NCBI GenBank assembly: GCA_964412395.1
Contig: CAYPOY010000013.1
Location: 1-31,560, forward strand
Length of the DNA stretch: 31,560 nucleotides
Direction of reading: 5' to 3'
Origin: CAYPOY01 sp964412395
Lineage (GTDB): Bacteria > Chloroflexota > Anaerolineae > B4-G1
Each line of letters starts with the position of its first letter. Position 1 is the first letter of the stretch. Of this stretch, positions 7,738 through 14,967 are shown in pieces. A program made the position numbers and the translations under genes. Below the pieces are notes generated by a model that did no database searches, was not told the origin of the DNA, and saw only the letters and a list, made by a program, of their open reading frames with translations.

Positions 7738-8652
7738 ATGCCTAGCTCAACGACACACGAACCATCTTTCACTCAACTGGTTGCCCAAGCTCTGATGAAC
7801 GCTGACCGGCCTCTCACCGTGGCCGAGATCAAAGCGCGGGTGGAGATGATCCGCCCGGTGCGCGCCCGCGATCCGCAGGCCACCATTCGTGGGGCCATCA
7901 ACAACGTCACGCTGGCGGTCAGCCTGGGCGGGCGTCCGTCTCGTTACACCTGGTGGCCCCGCCACCTGGTCGACAATGCCTTTCGCCAGCCTTTGGCCGA
8001 CTCGGATCTGAAGGCCGGCACGCTGGTGGTGAACAAAGAAGTCTGGCTGGCTCTGTGGCCTGACTTCCACGCAGTCCCCTCGCGCAGCCAGGGCGAGGTG
8101 ACGCTGCTGCTGTCTCCCTTCCCCCTACCAGGGGGAAGGGCCAGGGATGGGGGGGCCGTGCTCCAGGGCCGCATCCAGCACCTGGTAGCCGGTGAGGCTG
8201 TCTGGGGACTGCCGCCCACGTCGGCGTTGGCCGACTGGTATTGTCGGCAGGGGGCAACGCCCGACGACACCTTGATCGTGCGCGTGCTGGACGCAGATGC
8301 TCGCCGTTACGCAATGGCCCTGAGCCGTCGCATCGAACGGGATGAAACTGCCATCGCTGCCCGCAACCAGGCCTTGGCCGACGCTGCCGAAAAGGTGCTG
8401 CGGGCGGCGCGGGGGAGCCTGATAGATTCCTGGTTGATTCCTCGCCTCATCGCCCGCGGACGAGGAGCAGAGGAAGAGATAGGAGGAGGCTTGCCGGTAT
8501 GCGCTGAGAAAGGAACGGGGCACTGGCGGGGTACACTGAACTGCAGCCACAGCCCACACTGGCACAGACGTTTCGGGGGGAGTTATGAGCAAGAAAGACA
8601 AACGGTCAAAGCGGCGACGGCGGACGTCAAAGCCCAAGAAGAACTATCGTAG
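7738..8652 (+). CDS. HARE-type HTH domain protein, C-terminus frameshifted
   Basis: Starts at ATG 7738 after GGAGGG. Residues about 8-75 (FTQLVAQALMNADRPLTVAE to PSRYTWWPRHL) fit the HARE-HTH (HB1/ASXL) winged helix fold that in Chloroflexota often precedes pRiA4b-type domains. The middle part is unassigned. It is interrupted at residues ~126-138 by a palindromic repeat coding for SPFPLPGGRARDGG. The frame runs to 8652, overlapping the next gene by 68 bases with unlikely sequence. Adding one G to the G4 run at 8517-8520 instead gives a C-terminus reading ALAGYTELQPQPTLAQTFRG and a stop at 8586-8588 overlapping the next ATG as ATGA. That coupled arrangement is probably the original one, so the true end is likely 8588 and the gene carries a one-base deletion or a sequencing error. 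Confidence 0.7.
   Translation: MPSSTTHEPSFTQLVAQALMNADRPLTVAEIKARVEMIRPVRARDPQATIRGAINNVTLAVSLGGRPSRYTWWPRHLVDNAFRQPLADSDLKAGTLVVNKEVWLALWPDFHAVPSRSQGEVTLLLSPFPLPGGRARDGGAVLQGRIQHLVAGEAVWGLPPTSALADWYCRQGATPDDTLIVRVLDADARRYAMALSRRIERDETAIAARNQALADAAEKVLRAARGSLIDSWLIPRLIARGRGAEEEIGGGLPVCAEKGTGHWRGTLNCSHSPHWHRRFGGSYEQERQTVKAATADVKAQEELS
8116..8140. repeat. Second-type palindromic repeat inside the HARE-HTH gene
   Basis: Perfect 11-bp arms CCCTTCCCCCT (8116-8126) and AGGGGGAAGGG (8130-8140) around ACC, followed by CCAGGGATGGGGGG. It is a different family from the CTTCGGCAGG repeats. It sits in frame in the coding sequence and would form a stable hairpin in RNA or single-stranded DNA. Confidence 0.8.
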
Positions 8653-10030
8653 TAAGAAGTACGTCGAATACATCTTTCATGCCGAGGTGGGGATATTGCA
8701 GGCGGCCACGCTGCTGCCAGAACTCACCGACGGCGAGGTGCTGGATGCGTTGAGAAAACTGGCTGACCAGATCCGTTCCAGCGGTTGGCCGCGCTTTCGA
8801 GAGCAGCCTCCCGGCACGGATGACCTGATTGCCTGGCTGATTGTCCACGAGTGGGAAGACATCTTCCGCCGTCGGGGTCGGCTCTCGAGGCGAGACATGG
8901 TGGGATGTCTGAACACGGTGATCGAGTCCACTGGGACTCACGTGCGCAAGCCGGGAGGACGTAGCTACCTCAAGTACCTCAAGAAGTTCATGAAGCGGGC
9001 GGGCGTTTCCATAGACATGGTACCGGCCGAAGAGTTTGAGGACGAGTTGGAAGACGAGTTTGAGTTTGAGGACGACGAACTGTTTTACGACCCGGATCGA
9101 ATGTCCCTGGCCGAATTAGGCACGCTCTTCCTGAAAGAGCCGGATGTCATCGGGGTAGACGATGCGTTTGAAAATCGGGCACACGCACGAATCACCGCTG
9201 GGAGGGCCGGCGAGGTGATCGCGCTATGCCAGCGGTTGCTGGGACAGACCGACGAGCCGTACATCTGTGCAATCCTGCACACCTTGCTGGGCATGGCCTA
9301 CCGCCACAAGGGCGACCTGGAGCAGGCCGTGGCGATGTTCCAGGCAGCGCAGTCGCCGAGGTTAACTTACACGGATGCGCTGGACAGGCTGGCCGAAACG
9401 TATCGTGAGATGGGGGAGTACGAGCAGGCCGTAAAGACGTGGCGGGAATGTCTGGCAGACCCGCGCTCGGACGTCTACTTCTACCGGCAGATTGCCCAAA
9501 CCTATCGCCAAGCGGGCGATCTGGCTGGTGAGGAGGCGGCTCTGCGCGACCTGGTAACGGCAAGCAAACGGGGCGGGTGCCTGTTTCTGGGCAGGGGGGC
9601 GCGCGATAGCATCGCTGCGTTGGCACAATTGGCTGACTGCCTGCGCCGTCAGGGCCGCGAGTCCGAATGGGAAGCGCTAGCCGACCGCATCCGCCGGTCT
9701 CATCCCCACATCCGGGGCGATCATTTCGCAGACTGGGCGTACTGGGTGCGAGAGTGGATGTTGATTGACGAGCAAGACGTTCCTCTGGGCCGTCTTGAAG
9801 ATTACGATGGACAGGAGCCGGGTCCGGTACACTGGATCCCCGTATTGCGGGCCGTGTTATACGACCAGATTGGCCGTCCGCGTGATGCAGCCCCGTTCTG
9901 GCGCAGAGTGCAGCGCGAGATCGCCGGCAAGCCGTATACCTGGGTGCTGACGAGGACTCACGACATCCTGGGTGACCTGCTGCCGCCTTCTAGCCAGTTG
10001 TTTGAGATGATCGAGGGAACACAAGCATAA
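8585..10030 (+). CDS. TPR-repeat protein with basic N-terminus
   Basis: Starts at ATG 8585 after GGGGGGAG; the start overlaps the likely original stop of the upstream gene (ATGA). The 481-residue product opens with a Lys/Arg-rich tail (MSKKDKRSKRRRRTSKPKK), then a helical region. Residues ~150-170 form an acidic stretch (EEFEDELEDEFEFEDDELFY), and then come at least three TPR units (for example LHTLLGMAYRHKGDLEQAVA, then DRLAETYREMGEYEQAVKTW). Such proteins are scaffolds for protein complexes. No catalytic motif is visible. It is the last full gene of the plus-strand cluster. Confidence 0.75.
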   Translation: MSKKDKRSKRRRRTSKPKKNYRSKKYVEYIFHAEVGILQAATLLPELTDGEVLDALRKLADQIRSSGWPRFREQPPGTDDLIAWLIVHEWEDIFRRRGRLSRRDMVGCLNTVIESTGTHVRKPGGRSYLKYLKKFMKRAGVSIDMVPAEEFEDELEDEFEFEDDELFYDPDRMSLAELGTLFLKEPDVIGVDDAFENRAHARITAGRAGEVIALCQRLLGQTDEPYICAILHTLLGMAYRHKGDLEQAVAMFQAAQSPRLTYTDALDRLAETYREMGEYEQAVKTWRECLADPRSDVYFYRQIAQTYRQAGDLAGEEAALRDLVTASKRGGCLFLGRGARDSIAALAQLADCLRRQGRESEWEALADRIRRSHPHIRGDHFADWAYWVREWMLIDEQDVPLGRLEDYDGQEPGPVHWIPVLRAVLYDQIGRPRDAAPFWRRVQREIAGKPYTWVLTRTHDILGDLLPPSSQLFEMIEGTQA

Positions 10031-10278
10031 CGACACGGCCCCGGTTGAGGAAGGAGCACTGCCTGAGATGAGAAGAAGAGAAAAGAGACGACGCAAGCCG
10101 AGAGGACGCTCCGGTCGTCCTGCGACCAGACCCGACCGATCCTGATGGCCGGGATCTCGCCGGCCGCTGCCAGGCGATAGAGGGTCGCCGACGCCATCCG
10201 CAGGTACGCGGCCGCTTCTTTCGCCGTCAGCACCTCGGGCAGTGCACTTTTAGTTTCTACCATCCTCGCATAGGTCAT
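9958..10278 (-). pseudogene. Excisionase/MerR-type helix-turn-helix protein with replaced C-terminus
   Basis: Residues about 14-48 (ALPEVLTAKEAAAYLRMASA then TLYRLAAAGEIPAIRIGRVW) are a textbook HTH_17 excisionase-family DNA-binding domain, which in intact proteins continues with a short RF-x-R-x-D-x-x-x-W helix. Here, after GRVW (around 10122), the frame runs into DNA belonging to the opposite-strand cluster and codes for unrelated sequence until 9958. The original 3' end is therefore missing. The start overlaps the upstream DnaC-like stop by 4 bases, so it is the last gene of the minus-strand operon. An excisionase-type protein at the end of a replication/transfer operon would fit control of element excision; this is inference. 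Confidence 0.65.
10068..10145 (+). pseudogene. Short Arg-rich open frame, probably the 5' stump of a truncated gene
   Basis: ATG 10068 follows AAGGAG (10051-10056). The frame codes for 25 residues beginning MRRREKRRRKPRGRSGRPA and stops at 10143-10145. The opening resembles the basic N-terminus of the preceding TPR gene, as if a further cluster member began here. From about 10120 the DNA instead matches the end of a gene on the other strand. I read it as a gene cut by recombination; a genuine micro-protein cannot be excluded. Confidence 0.4.
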
Positions 10279-11042
10279 TGTCTGGCCTCCGCTCTATCTC
10301 TGCACTGCCGGTAATCGTCAGCACTGTTGGGCACCACGTGGCACACGGCGACGTCCAGAAACCGGGAACGCAGTCTTGGCTCTGAGATGTCGTCCGGCCG
10401 AACGTTGCTCACCACCAACGTATGCGCCCTGGCGATGTACCGGGCGTTGAAGACGCGGAACAGCACCTCGGCGGCCCAGTCGGTCAGCCGTTCCGTTCCC
10501 AGGTCGTCCACCACCAGACAGGGCACGCGCTGGCATAACCCGATCAGGTTCTCCGCTTGCCCCGTATCGAAGCCATCCCTGATCATCGCCAGGAGTTCCG
10601 GGGCAGTGGCAAAGAGAACCGCTCTGCCCTGAGCAACCAGGTGATTGGCGGCCGCCCCTGCCAGGTGGGTCTTCCCGTTTCCGGGCGGTCCGTACATATA
10701 CACCCAGGGGACTTTTCCCTGAACAAAGCGGATGATCGCGTTGCGTACATTCACCAGCCGCCTGTCCTTTTGCGTATCAAAGTTCTCGAAGGTGCACGCC
10801 AGAAGATCGCCCAGGAGAGCCGTATAGCGCATAATGGGCTCCCGCAGCAGTTCCATCAGTCGCATCTCACGGAGTTCGCGGGCCGCGTCGCCGCACGCGG
10901 GGCAGGGGACAAACTTGCCGAAACGCGGATCGGCTGGATTATGGATGTCCAGCTTCGTCAATCCCAGCCCACCGCACTCGGGACAGTGGGCGATGGTCTG
11001 CTCCAACTGGTACATTCTGTCGACGTGTGCTTTGTCACTCAT
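10275..11042 (-). CDS. DnaC/IstB-type AAA+ ATPase (helicase loader)
   Basis: A 255-residue AAA+ protein of the DnaC/DnaI/IstB group, which loads replicative helicase onto DNA. An N-terminal zinc ribbon is formed by C20-PE-C23 and C47-PA-C50. Walker A is GPPGNGKT (118-125), Walker B is CLVVDDLG (175-182), and sensor 1 is the SN of VVSNVR (~211-216). Lying 14 bases after the initiator gene and in the same operon as a DnaB-type ATPase, it is most likely the element's own helicase loader rather than an IstB transposition helper; no istA is nearby. It overlaps the following HTH gene by 4 bases (ATGA). Confidence 0.85.
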   Translation of the reverse strand: MSDKAHVDRMYQLEQTIAHCPECGGLGLTKLDIHNPADPRFGKFVPCPACGDAARELREMRLMELLREPIMRYTALLGDLLACTFENFDTQKDRRLVNVRNAIIRFVQGKVPWVYMYGPPGNGKTHLAGAAANHLVAQGRAVLFATAPELLAMIRDGFDTGQAENLIGLCQRVPCLVVDDLGTERLTDWAAEVLFRVFNARYIARAHTLVVSNVRPDDISEPRLRSRFLDVAVCHVVPNSADDYRQCRDRAEARQ

Positions 11043-11056
11043 CGGTCATTATCTCC

Positions 11057-12931
11057 TCACGGCAGCGGGAGCGGCTCCTCCGGTTCCACCTCCGGCATCT
11101 CATCGGGGGAGACGACGCACCCGCGCTGCCCCCTGGCGCGCCCCGAGCCAGGCCTTGAGTTTGTCGAAGGATCGGCCCGCCGGCTTTTGTTGAGACCAGT
11201 CTGAGACTTCTTCGGCTTTGGTCGGCCATCGTTCTCCAGGCATGCTCCCAGGTAATCCAAACGGCGAACGTTCGATCTGACCACCGCGTCGAACGCCCGC
11301 CGCCACCTGCTCAGGTCTCGGTACTCCTCGGTGAGCACCAGGAGCTTCTGTGCCACGCCCTCGGTGACGGCGCCGATCTCCGCCTCGTAGAGCCGTATCA
11401 CCTCGCACAGCACGGGGTCTCGATCAGGGGGTGCAGATCTGGCCGGACGCCGTGGTTCGGGCACTGGTTCGGAGGGCTGCTCCGTGGTCTCGCTCAACGG
11501 CGGCATCGCCATCCGGCCGGTGACGACTGCCTCGACCAGGTCCGGCGTCACCTGCGCGACCCGCCGGCCGAGTTCGACGATGGTGGTCAGCAGGCCGGTC
11601 AGGTCGGTCTGCTCCGGCCCAGGGCCTACCAGGTGTACCAACGAATCCAGGCCATCTGCTGCCAACTCCTGGCCATTGGCAACGCACCAGGTAGCGGCGA
11701 TGGCCTGCTCGAACGGGGGCGGGGTCTTGCCCACGCCAGCCACCACCAGTCTTGTTCTCATTCCCAGGGCATACGGATTGCCCTCCACCAGCCAGCGATC
11801 GGTGATGGCGCGGATCAGGTTGACCGAACCCACGGGGCCGTTGGCGATGGCATCCAGCACCGCGTCCAGCACCCATCCCGCGCCACCGGCATCCGGCCAG
11901 GTTCGTGACGGGCATTCCAGCGCTGCCTGGTGTAACTCGGCCGCGAGGGTGTAGAACGGCACATCGGCCCGTGCTCTCAGCTTGGAGGGCAGCAACGCCA
12001 GTGCTCTATCCAGGGCCAGGTTGAATGCCTGGTCGGGGTCCAGGCCGTCAGGCTGCACCGGGTATTGGTTTTTCAGTGCCGCTATGCTCAATCTGCGAGG
12101 TTGGCGCGTGGGGGGAGGGTCTTTATCTTTATTATCATTAGCATGCAAGCATGCATGCGTTACGAAATTGGAACTAAGGGGCTCGTTAGTTCCAAAATCG
12201 GCATTCAGGGAACCGTCTTTTGGCCCCTGAATGCCAAGATTGGCATTCAGGCCCTGAGTGTCGAATTTGGCATTCAGGGGTTCGTCAGTTCCAAAATCGG
12301 CATTCAGGGAACCGCTTTCCGGTCCCTGAATGCCAAAATCGGGAATCAGGGCACGAAGTCTCTCGGCGTCTTCCGGGGTAGGTACGTCATCCATCAGCAA
12401 CTCCAGGACGAACCCTACACGCTGGGGCGGTTTGCCTGCCTTCACCAGCCGGTACAGGTATCGCAGCTGGGGGATGAACAGGCGTAACGCTTCTACTTGC
12501 CGAATCTCGTATTGCTTGTATCCCCCTTCAGAGGGCAGGCGCAGCCGCCGCCATTTCTCTTCACCCTCGATAGGTTCGCTGGCCAGCAGGCGGTACAGTT
12601 CTTTCTCCGTCATCCCCAGGCTGCTTGCCAGTTCGCGTCCCGTGATCTCTATCTGCATAACCCCGCTCTCATCACCTGTGGCTTCGTCCTTGCCCTCGTC
12701 GTCTCCGTCCAAGCCCACCTGCTTCAAGTATGCCCAACGGAGCATAGTCACCAGGAACCACCGTGCCCAACCCAGGATGGGGAGCCACTTCCGCCACCAG
12801 TACTCGGTGACGGCTACGACCAGGCCGGGCTTGGTCGTGGCATTCACAGGGTTTTGCCATAGGGCACGCAGTCCCACCAGCGCTGCGATCTGGGGCCAGT
12901 TCTGTGTCTTGAGAGCCTGATCTCCGTTCAT
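11057..12931 (-). CDS. Replication initiator-like protein with internal repeats
   Basis: The start is ATG 12931, which overlaps the stop of a short leader frame as ATGA; the frame is open further upstream but lacks a better site. The 624-residue product has an N-terminal region with a helix-turn-helix-like stretch (ITGRELASSLGMTEKELYRL, about residues 97-116). A repeat-rich linker follows (about 199-256) in which a 33-residue unit with GIQGP, GSLNADFGT and EPLN recurs, then a long alpha-helical C-terminal part. The last ~130 residues are Pro/Arg-rich and basic. I recognise no named family. It precedes a DnaC-type loader, and that layout, together with repeats in the linker DNA, matches initiators of the RepA/DnaD-like kind whose origin lies inside the gene. 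Role as initiator is inference. Confidence 0.65.
   Translation of the reverse strand: MNGDQALKTQNWPQIAALVGLRALWQNPVNATTKPGLVVAVTEYWWRKWLPILGWARWFLVTMLRWAYLKQVGLDGDDEGKDEATGDESGVMQIEITGRELASSLGMTEKELYRLLASEPIEGEEKWRRLRLPSEGGYKQYEIRQVEALRLFIPQLRYLYRLVKAGKPPQRVGFVLELLMDDVPTPEDAERLRALIPDFGIQGPESGSLNADFGTDEPLNAKFDTQGLNANLGIQGPKDGSLNADFGTNEPLSSNFVTHACLHANDNKDKDPPPTRQPRRLSIAALKNQYPVQPDGLDPDQAFNLALDRALALLPSKLRARADVPFYTLAAELHQAALECPSRTWPDAGGAGWVLDAVLDAIANGPVGSVNLIRAITDRWLVEGNPYALGMRTRLVVAGVGKTPPPFEQAIAATWCVANGQELAADGLDSLVHLVGPGPEQTDLTGLLTTIVELGRRVAQVTPDLVEAVVTGRMAMPPLSETTEQPSEPVPEPRRPARSAPPDRDPVLCEVIRLYEAEIGAVTEGVAQKLLVLTEEYRDLSRWRRAFDAVVRSNVRRLDYLGACLENDGRPKPKKSQTGLNKSRRADPSTNSRPGSGRARGQRGCVVSPDEMPEVEPEEPLPLP
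11148..11170. repeat. Dispersed REP-like repeat in the initiator gene
   Basis: CCAGGCCTTGAGTTTGTCGA then AGG: a diverged copy of the CCTGTCCTGAGCGNAGTCGA repeat, close to the 3' end of the coding region. Confidence 0.5.
12185..12351. repeat. Cluster of GGCATTCAGGG repeats in both orientations: candidate iteron origin
   Basis: Forward copies of GGCATTCAGG(G) lie at 12200-12210, 12242-12251, 12269-12279 and 12299-12309. Reverse copies CCCTGAATGCC lie at 12225-12235 and 12324-12334. Degenerate copies are at 12252-12262 and 12341-12351. A ~55-bp block (from GTTAGTTCCAAAATC near 12185) recurs 99 bp later, exactly 33 codons. The cluster sits in the linker-coding part of the initiator gene. Repeats that pair forward and reverse at the DNA level are not needed for a protein repeat, which supports a protein-binding role. 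Confidence 0.7.
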
Positions 12932-13002
12932 AGCATACCCTCTGGTAGATAGTGGCCCGGCGGCGACGGGAACCCTCGATGGTTGGTTTCTCTCATTCTC
13001 AT
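12928..13002 (-). CDS. Leader peptide (24 residues) coupled to the initiator gene
   Basis: ATG 13002 is preceded by a strong GGGAGGAT site (13010-13003). The frame codes for 24 residues starting MRMRETNHRGF and ends with TGA 12930-12928, overlapping the initiator ATG (12931-12929) as ATGA. The initiator has no equally good site of its own, so its translation probably depends on ribosomes finishing this leader. This is a usual way to control plasmid Rep synthesis. Confidence 0.55.
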   Translation of the reverse strand: MRMRETNHRGFPSPPGHYLPEGML

Positions 13003-13553
13003 ATCCTCCCACTCTCGACCTGCTTTCTAGCTCAAGGATAATAGACCAGGTAGCTCTACACTAAACCGTAGGGCAGCACGAGTTGCCTCGTGAACCGCCC
13101 AATACGGGATTGAAATTGAGGTCTTGCATCATATGTGGCAACTAACAACGAGCAAATGAGACGATCACAGTCAAGTACAGACTTACCATAGACCATCAAT
13201 CCATACACAACTCCATACACGAACTAAAATCAGAATAGAAACTCAATAGCAAAGAAACGACAGTTACAACCCATGACCAGAGTATCGGATAACAAGACCA
13301 TCAACTGAAGACACAGGGAAAACCTATCCATCATCTGGTACTACAAGATCAAGATCAAGGTCAATGAGAAACCAAGATTCATACGAAGTGAAATAGAACA
13401 GAGATGAAGTAGAGTAATAAGAATATATAATCATTCCAACGGGTTTTCGGCCTGCCATCCCCTATATATGGCGGTTTGGAATTTGTGTACCCCCAGATGT
13501 ATGGGTTTTCACCTCAAGCAGCAAAAGCAGTTTTTGAGGAAAGTTTCCACACC
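13003..13553. other. A-rich, T-poor intergenic region upstream of the initiator gene
   Basis: No convincing gene in 551 bases. Base composition differs sharply from the surroundings: in 13201-13260 I count 31 A, 8 T, 15 C and 6 G on the plus strand, so transcripts of the minus-strand operon would be very U-rich and weakly folded. Visible elements are a hairpin CACGAG-TTGC-CTCGTG (13077-13092), a tandem 12-bp repeat TCCATACACAAC / TCCATACACGAA (13200-13223), a short GATCAA repeat (13347-13364), and an AT-only stretch AATATATAAT near 13423-13434. It may hold the promoter, a regulatory RNA leader, or a DNA-unwinding element of the replication origin. Confidence 0.6.
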
Positions 13554-13808
13554 CTATTTCGCTGTCGGCCCCAACAACTTCCGTAATCGCTGCCCGTTGA
13601 CCATCAGCCGAGCCGGTACGTTGCGCGTCGCGAGGGTCGCTCCTCGCAGTTCCGACAGAGCCAAACGAACTCGATGCGTACTCAGACGCGCTATTTGCAT
13701 GAGTTCCTCGATGCTGTGTCCCTCGGCATCGTTGCTCAACACAACAAAGACCTTCCGGGCCTCAGGTACCAGGTGTTTGTAGATCTCTTTCAGGCATTCG
13801 TCGTGCAT
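13554..13808 (-). CDS. Small winged-helix DNA-binding regulator
   Basis: The 84-residue frame starts at ATG 13808 after AAGGAG. It reads as a compact winged helix: helices up to SIEELMQIARLSTHRVRLAL form the recognition unit, followed by a beta wing (ATLATRNVPARLMVNGQRLR). The size suits an ArsR/plasmid copy-control-type repressor without a sensor domain. It lies just upstream of the A-rich region and initiator gene, so it is a candidate regulator of replication; this is inference from position only. Confidence 0.6.
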   Translation of the reverse strand: MHDECLKEIYKHLVPEARKVFVVLSNDAEGHSIEELMQIARLSTHRVRLALSELRGATLATRNVPARLMVNGQRLRKLLGPTAK

Positions 13809-13934
13809 TGTATGCTCCTTGTCAAAGTCAAATCATCAGATGTGTATCAGGTATCCTTTTCGCTCTTCACCACGATTTGCACGTCCGGTTCTTGTCTATC
13901 CGCCTTCGCGGTCACGAGCCTGCATCGCCAGGGA

Positions 13935-13980
13935 CCTGCCCTGCCTGTCCCGAGCGTAGCCGAGGGAAGCCTATCGAAGG
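13935..13980. repeat. Dispersed REP-like repeat at the end of the DnaB-like gene
   Basis: Contains CCTGCCCTGCCTGTCCCGAG followed by CGTAGCCGAGGGAAGC and CTATCGAAGG. The stop codon (TAG at 13971-13973, minus strand) of the DnaB-like gene lies inside the repeat, so the repeat set or changed the C-terminus. Confidence 0.7.
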
Positions 13981-14966
13981 GCCTGGGGATCAAAGCAGAA
14001 GTGGCGGCCGACCAACGGGTAGACGACTTCCACGTCCGTCGGCCCGGCTCGGTTCTTGGCCACGACGAAGCCCACCTCGCGCTCACCTTCCTCTCGGCGG
14101 GGAAGCATCATGATCACTGCGTCTGGCTCATACTTCACCGCCGAACCGCCCAGCAGGTCCTGTACCCTCGGCTCGTCCCGCTTAAGCCCCTCGGGGTCAA
14201 CCGCCGCCACCGCGACGACCGGGACGCCGAACTCCAGGGCCAGGTCTTTCAACCCCTGGGTCACCAGGATCACCTGGCGGTCCGGCGGCATATCCCGGCT
14301 GTCCAGTGAGTAGGGGACTTTCTGCAGGTAGTCCACGAACAGAACCGCCCGGCCCGGTTGCTCCTGCTGTAGCCAGGCAGCATAAGTCCTGAGCACGTTG
14401 AGCGTCGTCTTCACGGGATGGCCCCGGGTGATCAGCAGCCGGTCCAGGTAACCGGCCACGTGCTCGTCCCACGCACGCCGTGCCGACGGGTGAGCCTGGA
14501 GTACCGCCTGTAGCCCCTGGACAAAGGGCGTCACCGTCCCATATCCACCCCCACCAGACATACTGGGAACGGCTTGCAGGACTGCTTGCCGGATGTCGCT
14601 CAGCGTCACACCTTCCTGGCTCTCCCCGGACGCCAGGTAGCTCTCCATGCACAGCAACCGGTGGAACAGGTGTACCTCGTCGTGCTCGTAGCACACCAGG
14701 CAGCCGACTCCGCCGGTCAATGCCACGTTGCGGGCAGCCTGCAGGGCCCAGATGGTCTTGCCCACGTTCTGTCGCCCGCCCAGGAGCAGCAGGCAGCCGG
14801 AGAGGAACCCACCGCCCAGCACGTCGTCGAGTTCTTCGAACCCAGTCGAGATGGGCAGGTAGCCCTCCAGTTGCCCCCTGCGTATGCGGTCGTCAAACTC
14901 CCGGCTGATCTCGGCTACCGACTGCGGGAAACGCAGGCCGGTGGGCAGGATGAGTTGTTTTGTCAT
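13971..14966 (-). CDS. DnaB-type RecA-fold ATPase (helicase core without N-terminal domain)
   Basis: The start is ATG 14966 after AGGTG; a longer open frame upstream is the neighbouring gene in another frame. The 331-residue product has Walker A GGRQNVGKT (63-71), a YEHDE motif in place of the usual SLEM-type catalytic segment (93-97), and Walker B AVLFVDYLQ (207-215) with the DYLQ typical of DnaB-family helicases. The N-terminal DnaB collar domain is absent. Replicative helicase, or a KaiC/RadA-like ATPase, are both possible. The DnaC-type loader in the same operon favours helicase. The start is one base after the stop of the zinc-finger gene, showing coupling. Confidence 0.75.
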   Translation of the reverse strand: MTKQLILPTGLRFPQSVAEISREFDDRIRRGQLEGYLPISTGFEELDDVLGGGFLSGCLLLLGGRQNVGKTIWALQAARNVALTGGVGCLVCYEHDEVHLFHRLLCMESYLASGESQEGVTLSDIRQAVLQAVPSMSGGGGYGTVTPFVQGLQAVLQAHPSARRAWDEHVAGYLDRLLITRGHPVKTTLNVLRTYAAWLQQEQPGRAVLFVDYLQKVPYSLDSRDMPPDRQVILVTQGLKDLALEFGVPVVAVAAVDPEGLKRDEPRVQDLLGGSAVKYEPDAVIMMLPRREEGEREVGFVVAKNRAGPTDVEVVYPLVGRHFCFDPQALR

Positions 14967-14967
14967 A

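Noticed and set aside
10275..11042. IstB transposition helper of an IS21 element
   Set aside because: No istA or IS21 ends nearby, and the gene is operon-coupled to replication genes; the DnaC-type loader role fits better.
13077..13092. Hairpin CACGAG-TTGC-CTCGTG as an intrinsic terminator
   Set aside because: The stem is only 6 bp, with no U-tract on either strand; kept only as a detail of the A-rich region.
13347..13364. GATCAA short tandem repeat as a methylation-controlled origin (Dam-like)
   Set aside because: Only two to three degenerate copies; too little to support a function.
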